From assembly GCA_002505765.1 (NCBI GenBank), contig DAVZ01000055.1:1-64000 (forward strand): DNA of 64,000 nucleotides. The letters are read 5' to 3'. This DNA comes from Methanobacterium sp. UBA176 (GTDB lineage Archaea > Methanobacteriota > Methanobacteria > Methanobacteriales > Methanobacteriaceae). The first letter of the stretch is position 1. Each line of letters starts with the position of its first letter. This document shows positions 44,205 to 53,109 of this stretch, one piece after another. The notes beneath the pieces are model-generated. The model worked only from the letters and a program-made list of their open reading frames with translations, did no database searches and was not told the DNA's origin. The position numbers were made by a program, and so were the translations under genes.

Positions 44205-45944
44205 TTGAAATTTTTTTTACCTGATTGGGAGGATCGCTTAGATCCAGATTTTGATTTTATTAAAGATGAATATTCAGATGGACACAAAAAAAATCCGTAT
44301 GAACATGATTCGTATGCACATCAATTATTCGAAAAACCTCCTTATGATGGTGTTCTAGTTAGCCTTGCAATTTTCCAGAAGAAGATTTCTTTGGGAAATA
44401 ATGGAAGTAAATTCCTAATAAGGGGCCAGGATACTATTAGAAAATTCTTAAAGATTCCTGAAGGATCCAATTTAGAAATTATGGGCGATTGTGGGGCTTT
44501 TAATTATGTAAAAGAAAAAGAGCCTCCAAAACCATTCTATACTATCGAAAATGTCACTAATTTGTATGATAAGCTTGGATTTGATTATGGAGTATCAGTT
44601 GACCATCTTGTAGTTGATTATTTCTTTATAAAGAACCCTAAAACTGGGAGAAGAGAAAAAAAAGCATTATCTAGAAAAGAAAAGGATAAAAGAATAGAAA
44701 TTACACTAAAAAATGCTGCAAAATTTCTAAAATTGCATGAAAGAGAAAAATATAGCTTTATTCCAGTAGGAGTTGCTCAAGGATACGATACAGATACTTA
44801 TAAAGATTCATTTAAATCATTAGTAGATATGGGATATACATACATAGCTATTGGTGGTCTTGTACAATACAAAACAGAAATAATTTTAAACATTTTAGAT
44901 GCAATCCAACCATTTATTGATGGCATTAATGTTCACTTATTTGGAGTTTTAAGGCCAGATTATCTATTAAACTTTGAGAAATTAGGTGTTACAAGTTTTG
45001 ACAGCGCTTCATATCTACGCAAAGCATGGTTAAGGTCCGAAAAAAACTATTTATCAACTAATGGAAATTGGTATAGTGCTATAAGAGTTCCCCAATCAAA
45101 AAACCCCAGAATTATTAAAAATGCAGATTTAAATGGCTTTTCAAAAAAAGACATTGAAAAAATGGAAAAAAAAGCTTTAAATGCCCTATTTGAATACGAT
45201 AAAGGTAATATTGGACTTGAAAATACATTGAAAACTGTTCTAAAATATGATGAACTTCTTCTTAGAATTTCCAATGATGGGGATAAACTAACCTCAAGGT
45301 ATCGCAGAACTCTATTAGAAAAGCCATGGAAGACATGTAATTGCCCAATGTGTAAAAATACAGGCATAAATATAATTATATTCCGCGGAACCAACCGCAA
45401 TAAAAGAAGAGGCTTCCATAACCTTCATGCATTTAGAAATGGTAAAATTAACTCCCAATCATGCTTAGACCTGCGAAAAAATGCTAATTCAACTGAAGAT
45501 AATGCACTTTGCATAATACCATGTGGAAGTAAAAAAATATGGGATAAAAAACGAAATGCTGGGCCAACAAAAGCAAAAGATGTTTATATTGGCGTTTTTT
45601 CAAACAAATGCCAAGAATACGCTGAAAAAGCCTATCCAGAATCGTGGTGTATACTCTCAGCCAAATATGGTTTTCTATTTCCAGATGATATCATTCCAAG
45701 ATCCTATAATGTAAGTTTTAATGATAAAAAATCTAATCCAATAACTTTAGATGAACTTTCAGGCCAAATAAAAGAAAAAAGTTTGGATAAATATGATGAA
45801 ATTGTTGTTTTAGGTGGAAAAAATTATAAAGAAGTAATTGAAACTGTATTTCCAAAAAAAGAAATTATTAATCCTTTATCCGGATGTAAAGGAATGGGAT
45901 ATATGATAGGCAAACTAAATTCATTGATTAAAGAAGTTTTATGA
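44205..45944 (+). CDS. DpdA-like tRNA-guanine-transglycosylase paralogue with C-terminal DUF6884-like domain
   Basis: 579 residues from TTG 44205 (AGGAGAT upstream). A TGT barrel keeps the base-exchange site: Asp95 (MGDCGAFNY, cf. DSGGFQ), 'FIPVGVAQGYDTDTYKDSF' with AIGGL, the nucleophile Asp266 (TSFDSAS, cf. MFDC), and the structural zinc site C378-x-C380-xx-C383 with His405/His408. After about residue 430 a second domain starts 'LCIIPCGSKKIWDK' and continues 'WCILSAKYGFLFPDDIIP', the DUF6884/YaaA-like module found on DpdA proteins. DpdA enzymes insert 7-deazaguanine (preQ0) into DNA. The operon partners, a helicase and a nuclease, imply a DNA-directed and not a tRNA role. No PUA domain, unlike archaeosine TGT. 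Confidence 0.85.
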   Translation: MKFFLPDWEDRLDPDFDFIKDEYSDGHKKNPYEHDSYAHQLFEKPPYDGVLVSLAIFQKKISLGNNGSKFLIRGQDTIRKFLKIPEGSNLEIMGDCGAFNYVKEKEPPKPFYTIENVTNLYDKLGFDYGVSVDHLVVDYFFIKNPKTGRREKKALSRKEKDKRIEITLKNAAKFLKLHEREKYSFIPVGVAQGYDTDTYKDSFKSLVDMGYTYIAIGGLVQYKTEIILNILDAIQPFIDGINVHLFGVLRPDYLLNFEKLGVTSFDSASYLRKAWLRSEKNYLSTNGNWYSAIRVPQSKNPRIIKNADLNGFSKKDIEKMEKKALNALFEYDKGNIGLENTLKTVLKYDELLLRISNDGDKLTSRYRRTLLEKPWKTCNCPMCKNTGINIIIFRGTNRNKRRGFHNLHAFRNGKINSQSCLDLRKNANSTEDNALCIIPCGSKKIWDKKRNAGPTKAKDVYIGVFSNKCQEYAEKAYPESWCILSAKYGFLFPDDIIPRSYNVSFNDKKSNPITLDELSGQIKEKSLDKYDEIVVLGGKNYKEVIETVFPKKEIINPLSGCKGMGYMIGKLNSLIKEVL

Positions 45945-46140
45945 AATAAGAATTAATTTATACTTTAAACGTAATTTAACTAGAAATTATATACTAAAAG
46001 CCAAAAGAATACTATAATTTAGTCCCTAATATAAACCAAACCAATTATTATCATTAATTAAATGAGTACACCATATATTCTATAATTATACAATTTAAAC
46101 TTTAATAAGTAACTTAAATTAAAAACGTGGATGTGATATA
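45945..46140 (+). promoter_or_regulatory. spacer with promoter of the DUF262 gene
   Basis: 196 bases. TATA-like tracts (TATAATTATAC at about 46080) and GATGTGAT immediately before the ATG indicate separate transcription from the helicase operon. Confidence 0.4.
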
Positions 46141-47795
46141 ATGAAGGCAAATGATACACCAATAGACAGATTTCTGCAAGGAAGTAAACAATTTATAGTA
46201 CCATTATTTCAGAGGCCTTATAGTTGGAAAAAAGAAAATATAGAGAAACTTTGGAAAGATTTAGAAGACACTATGGCTGATGATGATTATATTCATTTTT
46301 TCGGTTCATTTGTTACTATGCCTGTTCCAACAGGGCCCGGAATTCCAGATAAATATATTGTTGTTGATGGTCAGCAAAGATTAACTACAATATTTATTTT
46401 ATTGGCGGCTTTAAGAAGTAATATATCCAAAATAAATCCAGATTATCTGAACATGGATGAAATAAATGAACTTTATTTAATAAACAAATTCCATCGCGAA
46501 TATAAATTAAAACTTCTCCCAACCCAAGCTGATAAAGAGACTTTTTCTACTCTTATTGAAGAAATAAACCCTCAATTAAATAGTAATCATCTATTAACAG
46601 ATGCCTATAAATTTTTCAATGATAAATTCGCAGAAATAGAAACTTTAGAAGATTTATTGCATTAAAAGAAGCGCTATTATCAAAATTCTCTGTTGTTGAT
46701 ATTTATTTAGAAAGTGGAGATGATCCCTATTTAATATTTGAAAGTCTTAATGCCACTGGAACCCCTTTAACTCAATCAGATTTAGTTAGAAATTATCTAT
46801 TTATGAGATTAGATCCTAATGATCAAGAAGCACAGGAAAAATTTTATAAAAAATTATGGTTCCCAATGCAAAAAGAACTTGGAGAAAATCTTGAACCTTT
46901 TTTCAGACATTATCTATCTATGGATGGAGATATACCTACTTTAAATAGGGTATATTATACATTTAAAGAAATTTATGATAAAGAAGCTAAAAATCAAGAA
47001 GATATAATTAAAGTAATGGAAGAACTTTTCAAATATTCACAGTACTATAGTAAATTTGTTAGTCCTGAAAATGAAGAAAACGAAAACTTAAAAATTTATT
47101 TTGAAAAATTTAATAGATTAGGAGTAACTACCTGCTATCCTTTGCTTTTGAGATTATATGAAGGCTATGATAACTATAAAATTATAGCTGATGAATTTGA
47201 GAAGTGTTTAGGTATAATTGAAACATTTATCGTGAGAAGGGCCGTTTGTGCTGTTCCTACGAATGCTTTAAATAATTATTTCCCTACCATATACAATTCT
47301 TTAGATGAATCTAAAATTTACCGTTCGCTAAAAGATAAGTTAAAAAGCGGTTCTGGAGCCCGTAGAATGCCTGATACAAACGAATTTAAACAGAGTTTAA
47401 AGAATAGAAAGCTTTACAGGAAAACAGCGCGATATCTTTTAGAGGAAATAGAAAAATATCCGGATAATAATGAGCTGGTCAATCTAGAAGATTTACAAGT
47501 TGAACATATAATGCCTCAAACTCTAAATGATAGTTGGAGAGAAGAATTAGGAGATAAATGGGAATTAATTCATAATAAATACTTAGATACTTTGGGTAAT
47601 CTTACACTAACCGGATATAATGCAAAATATTCAAATAAACCTTTCATTGAAAAAAGAGATATGGAAAATGGTTTTAAAAAGAGTGGTTTAAGGTTAAATA
47701 TGTATCTTGCAGAGATTGATTCATGGAATGAAACAAAAATAAGGAATATGGCTGATGATCTTACTAGAAAAGCAGTAAAAATGTGGCGAAGTTGA
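46141..47795 (+). pseudogene. DUF262-DUF1524 (GmrSD-type) modification-dependent endonuclease, one frameshift
   Basis: The first frame (46141-46665) has the DUF262 hallmarks 'PLFQRPYSWKKENI' and 'VVDGQQRLTTIFIL'. At about 46660 it stops, but one base off the sequence continues ALKEALLSKFSVVDIYLESG, then 'IFESLNATGTPLTQSDLVRN', and ends with a DUF1524 HNH domain (LQVEHIMPQTLNDSW, 'LGNLTLTGYNAKYSN'). A single missing T (TTG for TTTG) explains it. The joined product of about 551 residues is a single-chain GmrSD, a type IV restriction enzyme that hydrolyses NTP and cuts DNA with modified bases. Being next to a predicted DNA base-modifying enzyme is notable. Confidence 0.8.
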
Positions 47796-47854
47796 TTTAT
47801 TTAATCTTAATTCTTATTTTATTTCCTTTAATATTTTTGAGAATTCATTATCAC

Positions 47855-48328
47855 TTAAAACTGGTTTATTCCTTCAAGAGATACTTCTTCAAGCAAATTA
47901 GCGTATTTCATACCCATTGTCCTTTCAGCCATCACAGGTTCTTTCAATTTATAAACTCTTAAAACCCATACATAAGCTTTTTGACTGCCTAAATATGATT
48001 TTACATGTTCATTGGTCCAGATATGATATTTATTTAAAGTTCCAATTTTTTGAGAGGCTTTTTCGATGACTTTTTCAACTGTTGCAAAATATTTGACTTC
48101 AGTTTTACTGTTATCTTTCTTTGGAAGAGCATTATCCTCTGCAAAGGATTTATATTTGTTTTTGAAGCTGTCTAAGTAATTGTCTTTAAAAGCATAGCTA
48201 ACCGTTGGATATAAAAGGAATTTATCGATGTTTGTCCCATATTTCCTTATTAAAATTGTTTGTTTACCCTGGCCCAAAGCTTCTATTGTTGCATTCCATT
48301 CATTGAGACATTTAGTTATTGTCTCCAT
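47855..48328 (-). CDS. DUF1802 family protein
   Basis: 157 residues. The N-terminus 'LNEWNATIEALGQGKQTILIRKYGTNIDKFLLYPTVSYA' matches DUF1802, a family often found with restriction or defence genes and resembling an incomplete nucleotide-binding or PUA-like fold. No catalytic residues are assigned. It starts 10 bases after a DUF365 gene on the minus strand and is probably co-transcribed. Confidence 0.7.
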   Translation of the reverse strand: METITKCLNEWNATIEALGQGKQTILIRKYGTNIDKFLLYPTVSYAFKDNYLDSFKNKYKSFAEDNALPKKDNSKTEVKYFATVEKVIEKASQKIGTLNKYHIWTNEHVKSYLGSQKAYVWVLRVYKLKEPVMAERTMGMKYANLLEEVSLEGINQF

Positions 48329-48338
48329 CTAATCAATC

Positions 48339-48746
48339 CTATCCCTTATTCTTTTCAATAGTTTTAAATTCATCTTCATAGATGTATTTACCGGAAACAG
48401 CGACAAATCTCCCAGGTACAACAGGATTTTTGAATTTTTGAAAGTTTTCAAACTCAATAACGTTCATTTCTGTCCTTCCTTTGGCATATTCATTGAGTTC
48501 TTCCTTAGATATAATCAATTTATTTCCATATTTCCTGACGATGTTACTGGTCTTCTGTTTGCCAATAGATTTAATATCTGCCCATCCAGTATATGCTTTA
48601 GCTCCATGAGATTCATAAATAATGAATTTATCACCTTCTGAAACTTTTCCAAGATAGGATTTTCCTACAAAAACCGTTTTTCCCTCATATATTCTTTCTG
48701 CATATTCTGTTGGTACTGGATGTGAAACCCCTTTAATTTCTTTCAT
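48339..48746 (-). CDS. DUF365 (PUA-like) archaeal protein
   Basis: About 135 residues from ATG 48746 (AAAGGTGAT upstream; a further upstream start at 48764 is less likely). 'GVSHPVPTEYAERIYEGKTVFVGK' and 'GDKFIIYESHGAKAYTGWADI' fit DUF365, a small archaeal family of EVE/PUA-like shape. EVE/ASCH/PUA folds bind modified bases in several defence systems, so its location among restriction-type genes may be meaningful, but function is unknown. Confidence 0.7.
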   Translation of the reverse strand: MKEIKGVSHPVPTEYAERIYEGKTVFVGKSYLGKVSEGDKFIIYESHGAKAYTGWADIKSIGKQKTSNIVRKYGNKLIISKEELNEYAKGRTEMNVIEFENFQKFKNPVVPGRFVAVSGKYIYEDEFKTIEKNKG

Positions 48747-48803
48747 TTTATCACCTTTTTTCAAGAATTTATCTACATGACAATAAATTTAGCTCTTTAT
48801 TAG

Positions 48804-49813
48804 TTAAAAATTTTCAATGAAAGTATTGTAGTTATCTATAGCTTTAAACTCCACAATATTGCCCAGAGCTTCAAAATGCTTTTTACCGCACTTTATTTTA
48901 TCTGCTTCGGTCTGTCTTAGAGATTCATATTGAATATTACCTTTAGTCTCCAGTACAAAATATAACTTCCTCTCGTCATCTTTATTTACTAAAACAGCCC
49001 AATCTGGATTATAATTTCCAAGAGGTGTGGGTATTTTAAACCATTCAGGAAGTTTTGCATATAATATAATATTTTCATCCCCTTCAAACCTCTCTGCAAA
49101 TCCTCTTTCATTTTCAGAATCATACACAACATGATCATAAACAGAACGTTCACTTTCAAGCATATTATGTTTTAAATAGCCGTATAACTCATTATTTTCA
49201 AATAATTCCTGAGCATAGTATTCATTTTCCCCCAGTTTGGTGTATTTAATGCCATCTACAATTAGGTGGTTCATTTGGGAGGTGATGATTTTAAGGGTTT
49301 CTTGCATGTATTGCTGTGGATTTTTCTTAAATTCCCGTAATGTTTCGCTTTTAATTAAGATATCTACAAGCGTGCGCCGGGTTAAATAAGTTTCATTCTG
49401 TAAAAATGTGATTATATCAGGTAAAAGTACTTCTTCAGTATCAGAATGCACAACCATGTGTTGTTTTTCATGTGATTCAATACCTTTGCTTTTAATAAAA
49501 ACACCTGCTTTAGTGTAAATGAGTTTTGGAGATTTGACATCTAAATACTCATTCATAGCCTTAGAACACTTTTCAATAAGTTCGTTACTATCAAAATCAA
49601 CTGCATAAGTGGTTTTATATTTTATTTTATTCCAAAATTCTTTAAAATCATCACTTAAGTAAACTTGTTTATTTAATTTAACTTTACGTTTATTATCAGC
49701 GTTTTTTATATCCAATTTCCTTGTGAGTTTTTGAGCAGCTGCTGTAATTTCCTTTTTAAATTCATCGTATTTTTCAGAACGTATTTTGGTTTAATTGGAA
49801 GTAAAACGGCCAT
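48804..49813 (-). pseudogene. type III restriction Res-subunit C-terminal part, frameshifted
   Basis: The main frame (303 residues from 49715) carries the C-terminal region of type III Res proteins: 'YLSDDFKEFWNKIKYKTTYAVDF', 'LPEWFKIPTPLGNYNPDWAV' and 'LYFVLETKGN' (PD-(D/E)XK endonuclease site), and 'ADKIKCGKKHFEAL'. In another frame upstream is MAVLLPIKPKY, from ATG 49813 with GGGGGTGAT before it; one missing base at about 49788 joins the two. The SF2 helicase half is absent and no Mod gene is present, so this is a broken type III system or a trimmed nuclease. Confidence 0.65.
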
Positions 49814-49908
49814 ATCACCCCCTGCATTTAAATTTATACAATATTTCCAGATAATGTCGGGATTGTGTCACATATATCAAAATAGACCGTATGTTTTCAC
49901 CTATATTT

Positions 49909-50032
49909 TTCCTTAATTATTAGTAGAAAAAGCTATATACATACTCTATCCTATAATAATTAAAGAATTTTCTTTAACAATTAGTAGAAAAACTTATCTA
50001 ATACTTCAGTTATATAATTATTAAGGAAAGGA
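49909..50032 (+). promoter_or_regulatory. repeat-rich operator region of the third HEPN/MNT module
   Basis: Two direct repeats, ATTAGTAGAAAAAGCT (about 49918-49933) and ATTAGTAGAAAAACTT (about 49981-49996), with a TTAAAGAA/TTCTTTAA palindrome between them at about 49961-49978. Outer inverted arms are CCTTAATTATTAG and ATAATTATTAAGG. The resemblance to the TAACAGAAAAGTT pair before 36325 suggests a shared regulator type. Confidence 0.45.
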
Positions 50033-50041
50033 GATTTTAAA

Positions 50042-50419
50042 ATGGTTTCAATTGATATCCACCTTAAAAATGCACGTGAGAAGGCTGAAACATTGTATGA
50101 AGCTCTCCAAAAAGAACGATTATCTGTAGTTGGTGACATGGCCTATAAAGTAGCTGAAGAAGCTATTTTAGCTTATGAAAGCCGAGAAGATCCATATTCC
50201 ACTCACAGAAGAACTCAAACATTTTACATAGTAAAAACTGAACTGGGCGAGAGTGAAAGAAAGTGTTTCCGCCGATTACATAGAATTTATGAAAGATTGG
50301 GTTACGGTGGAAGCAATGGAGATCTTGCTGAAGAAGCTGTAAAATGCATGGAAAAAATTGTAAAAAGAGTTGAGAGTGAATTAGATGTTAAAATCTTACC
50401 AGAAGAAGTTTCTAGATAA
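50042..50419 (+). CDS. HEPN-like partner of an MNT protein
   Basis: 125 residues, helical. It starts 'VSIDIHLKNAREKAETLYEALQKERL' and contains 'RLHRIYERLGYGGSNGDLAEEAV', a Y-G-G element reminiscent of the RWYGG of the first module. AAGGAG lies upstream. The gene overlaps the MNT start by 35 bases. I call it HEPN-like from its context and helical pattern; the catalytic motif is not clear. Confidence 0.6.
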   Translation: MVSIDIHLKNAREKAETLYEALQKERLSVVGDMAYKVAEEAILAYESREDPYSTHRRTQTFYIVKTELGESERKCFRRLHRIYERLGYGGSNGDLAEEAVKCMEKIVKRVESELDVKILPEEVSR

Positions 50420-50990
50420 AATCCATCAAAAAACTCATCATATCGAAGGCCTGGAACTCTTGGTGGCATATGGAAGTTATGTAAGAGGAGAACTAACTTC
50501 TAAATCAGATGTGGATTTTTTTGCACTGTTCCATGACCGTGAAAACCTTAAAAATGGTGAAGAAGTATTATATAATATTCTATCCGATGAATGTGAGGCT
50601 GAACTGGAGCTTCCCGCATCACTCTATGCAGTTAGCGAAGATGAAGATATTGACAAATCATTTTTCTACGGAATCCTTACTGAAGGATTTTTAATCAAAC
50701 CAGCAATTTTTGAATATTTAATTCGAGTTATTAATCCCTCCCCTCAAGTGCTTTTCACTTATTCCATGGATGAATTATCTCCTCAAGAGAAAGTTAAAGT
50801 GAATCAAATCCTTTACGGCTATTCTCAAAAGAAAAAAGACCGAAAGTACACTTATGAAGGTATGATACAGGATCTTCAAGGCGAAAGACTGCGTTCAGGA
50901 ATTATGGTGCCCCAAAAATATGAAGGAGAACTAGAAAGGTTTATGCGAAGTCATAAATTGAATTACCGGAAAAAAGTGGTCTTTGCATGA
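50385..50990 (+). CDS. nucleotidyltransferase (MNT) of the third module
   Basis: 201 residues. The catalytic site is G-S-Y-V-R-G-E and S-D-V-D-F (about residues 30-45). The C-terminal 90 residues ('LFTYSMDELSPQEKVKVNQILYGYSQKK') correspond to those of the protein at 36659, so the two modules belong to one family. Probably AMPylates the co-encoded HEPN-like protein. Confidence 0.75.
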   Translation: MLKSYQKKFLDKIHQKTHHIEGLELLVAYGSYVRGELTSKSDVDFFALFHDRENLKNGEEVLYNILSDECEAELELPASLYAVSEDEDIDKSFFYGILTEGFLIKPAIFEYLIRVINPSPQVLFTYSMDELSPQEKVKVNQILYGYSQKKKDRKYTYEGMIQDLQGERLRSGIMVPQKYEGELERFMRSHKLNYRKKVVFA

Positions 50991-51009
50991 TATAAGGTGA
51001 AATAATTCC

Positions 51010-51140
51010 ATGAAAGATAAAAAATTGATAAAAAGATAATAAAATCATCAGAAGGTATTGAGGAAACAGTTAAAGAATCTAGAAACGGATTTAAGAAAGG
51101 TGTTACTAGAACTCTCAATGATCTTGAAGGAAATCATTAA
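51010..51140 (+). pseudogene. very small lysine-rich protein, frameshifted in an A-run
   Basis: MKDKK from 51010, then one base off KIIKSSEGIEETVKESRNGF and KKGVTRTLNDLEGNH. The length (131) is one short of a multiple of three and the break is in an A6 run. A 43-residue protein results if corrected. Family not recognised. Confidence 0.4.
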
Positions 51141-51174
51141 ATTAGGAAAAACTAAACGTAAAGCTTTGAATCCC

Positions 51175-51495
51175 TCATACAGGAATAGCCTCCCTTAAAA
51201 CCTGCTCTCTAATCTCCTCTCGAACAGCGTCAATAGGGACCACATCAACTGGAATATGGATTCTATCTTCCAGGAATTTAGAAATACCCACTAAATCCAG
51301 AAGATTTGCATCATCCTTAAATTCCACTAAAACATCCAGATCGCTATCTGGACCTTCTTCACCACGAACATAAGACCCAAAAATACATTTTACAATGCCT
51401 TTATATTTCTTTTGGATCATAGGGTTTGAAATTCTTATTACGCGCAAAATCCTTAAAAATCGAAGCATTTGAAAACTCTGTTTTCGATGCGTCAA
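51175..51495 (-). CDS. lone nucleotidyltransferase (MNT-type) protein
   Basis: 106 residues. 'CIFGSYVRGEEGPDSDLDVLVEF' is the polymerase-beta-type site, and 'IHIPVDVVPIDAVREEIREQVLREAI' is the standard end of small MNT antitoxins. No HEPN gene is adjacent, so the partner is lost or elsewhere. A more upstream start is possible, but the first 30 residues are Arg/Leu-rich and helical as in relatives. Confidence 0.75.
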   Translation of the reverse strand: MTHRKQSFQMLRFLRILRVIRISNPMIQKKYKGIVKCIFGSYVRGEEGPDSDLDVLVEFKDDANLLDLVGISKFLEDRIHIPVDVVPIDAVREEIREQVLREAIPV

Positions 51496-51593
51496 AAATA
51501 TGATTTAATCCTTATTCTGGTAATTAACTTAAACAAAAAAATGTAACTTTCCTGACAACATATAAACAGAATGTAGATAAAAGATGCGTAATC

Positions 51594-51971
51594 ATGGAAA
51601 ACAAAAAGCTATTTAAAATGGCTAAAGATTATGATATGGAAAATGATTCTTTATTTATGCATATAACTGATAAATATGAATATAAAGAGTCATTAGAATT
51701 AGGAAATAACATTATTCTTGATTTTGATAAAAATTACGTCCCAGTAGCTATAGAGATATTGGATGGATCAAAATTTTTAGGCGTTGGAAAATTTTCATTA
51801 AAAAATTTATTGAAATTAAAAATTGGAATAGAAATAGATTCAGATTTTATTACTATTAAAGCATCATTTATTTTATCATTACACCAAAAAGAAATAGATG
51901 CTCCTGTTAATGTAGAAACATCCAATGATATCAATCTTCTCCATGTACAAACTGAATTTGCATTAGCCTAA
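51594..51971 (+). CDS. DUF2283-like protein
   Basis: 125 residues. 'MAKDYDMENDSLFMHITDKYEY' and 'NNIILDFDKNYVPVAIEILDGSKFL' follow the DUF2283 pattern (Y-D-x-x-x-D-x-L-x-I ... D-x-D ... G-I-E-I-L), here somewhat diverged, with an extended C-terminus (about residues 65-125). Function unknown; small beta-rich protein. Confidence 0.65.
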   Translation: MENKKLFKMAKDYDMENDSLFMHITDKYEYKESLELGNNIILDFDKNYVPVAIEILDGSKFLGVGKFSLKNLLKLKIGIEIDSDFITIKASFILSLHQKEIDAPVNVETSNDINLLHVQTEFALA

Positions 51972-52188
51972 AACAATTTTATGGGTTTATTTTTCCTTAT
52001 TATACTAAAATATTGGAAAATAATTATATTTTTAATAATGTATAGTTTAAAGAACATATTTACAGTTTGTAAACTTAATTGTATGAAGACAAATTGGTGA
52101 CAATATGAAGGCCCAAAGTCCATGTATATCAGGCGCATCAAGGGGTGTGTACTCCCACTAAAAAACAGGGAAGCATTAAAAAAGCAAT

Positions 52189-52482
52189 TTAATCGAATCC
52201 TTCAACAGAATAAACATCAACTTCTAAATCTTCAGCTACAAATTCTTCTATAGATTTTCCAAATGCTTTAAAATGTTCTGTTTGCATGTGTGAATTTAAT
52301 TCATCCTGGTTCTTCCATTTTTCAAACATGATGAGGACGTTTTCATCTTCTGTGCTTGCATATAAATCGTGACTTATACAACCCGGTTCCTGGCGGGTGT
52401 ATTTAATCACATCTTGTGCTTTCGATATTATTTTATCTCTATCGCCGTTTTTGGCTATTATTTTAGCTGATACTATGATCAT
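52189..52482 (-). CDS. ABM-domain (antibiotic biosynthesis monooxygenase-like) protein
   Basis: 97 residues, GGAGGGG upstream. 'IIVSAKIIAKNGDRDKII', 'TRQEPGCISHDLYAS', 'VLIMFEKWKNQDELNSHMQTEHFKAF' are typical of the dimeric ABM ferredoxin-like fold (YgiN family). In anaerobes such proteins may act on quinones or heme-like compounds. Single gene. Confidence 0.88.
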   Translation of the reverse strand: MIIVSAKIIAKNGDRDKIISKAQDVIKYTRQEPGCISHDLYASTEDENVLIMFEKWKNQDELNSHMQTEHFKAFGKSIEEFVAEDLEVDVYSVEGFD

Positions 52483-52637
52483 GGTTTTTTTCCCCTCCTT
52501 TAATGTATATTTTTAATACAAGTCTATATTATGACTTAAAATATGGAAATAAATCCATAATTGGTCATAATTTACATTAGGTTTATATATTAACTTAATC
52601 AGAATGTAATTTTTGATTGAAAAGGGAGGATTAGTTA

Positions 52638-52922
52638 ATGAAGGAAAGTTTAAATAATGTTAAAAGCGAAGTAATGAAAACAATGGCAACATTAATTACC
52701 ACTGCTTTTGGATTGATTGCTGCATTAGCATGGAATGAAGCTATAAAAGCCATAATACTGCAATATTTCCCCAAAGGAAGTGGAATAACGGGATTGCTAA
52801 TTTATGCATTTTTAGTTACTATTATTGCAGTGGTTGCAACAATCATTATTGCAAAGGCAATACCTACCAAACCTGCAGTTCAAGACGTTAGAATTGTAGA
52901 TGATGCTAAAAATGAAAAATAA
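52638..52922 (+). CDS. DUF5654 family two-TM protein
   Basis: 94 residues, GGGAGG upstream. Two hydrophobic segments (about 16-38 with 'LITTAFGLIAALAWNEAIKA', and about 53-76) separated by a Gly-rich turn match DUF5654, a small archaeal/bacterial membrane family of unknown function. The soluble tail carries acidic and lysine residues. Confidence 0.8.
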   Translation: MKESLNNVKSEVMKTMATLITTAFGLIAALAWNEAIKAIILQYFPKGSGITGLLIYAFLVTIIAVVATIIIAKAIPTKPAVQDVRIVDDAKNEK

Positions 52923-53109
52923 ATTATTATATTTTCCTTTTCAGTATTTTTTTTTTACACTATCCATTAATAAATAAACTTGTCCTTGATTGGATCATTT
53001 TATAATTTCGTGAAGTTATAGTAGTATATAATCATAGATTTTTTAAAAATCATTAAATTCAAGTAAATTGGAGATTTCTATTGGAAAATTAATGCATAAT
53101 ATCAAGGTG

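Noticed and set aside
44205..45944. Archaeosine tRNA-guanine transglycosylase
   Set aside because: The TGT core is present, but there is no PUA domain; the DUF6884-like tail and the helicase-nuclease operon fit the DpdA branch better.
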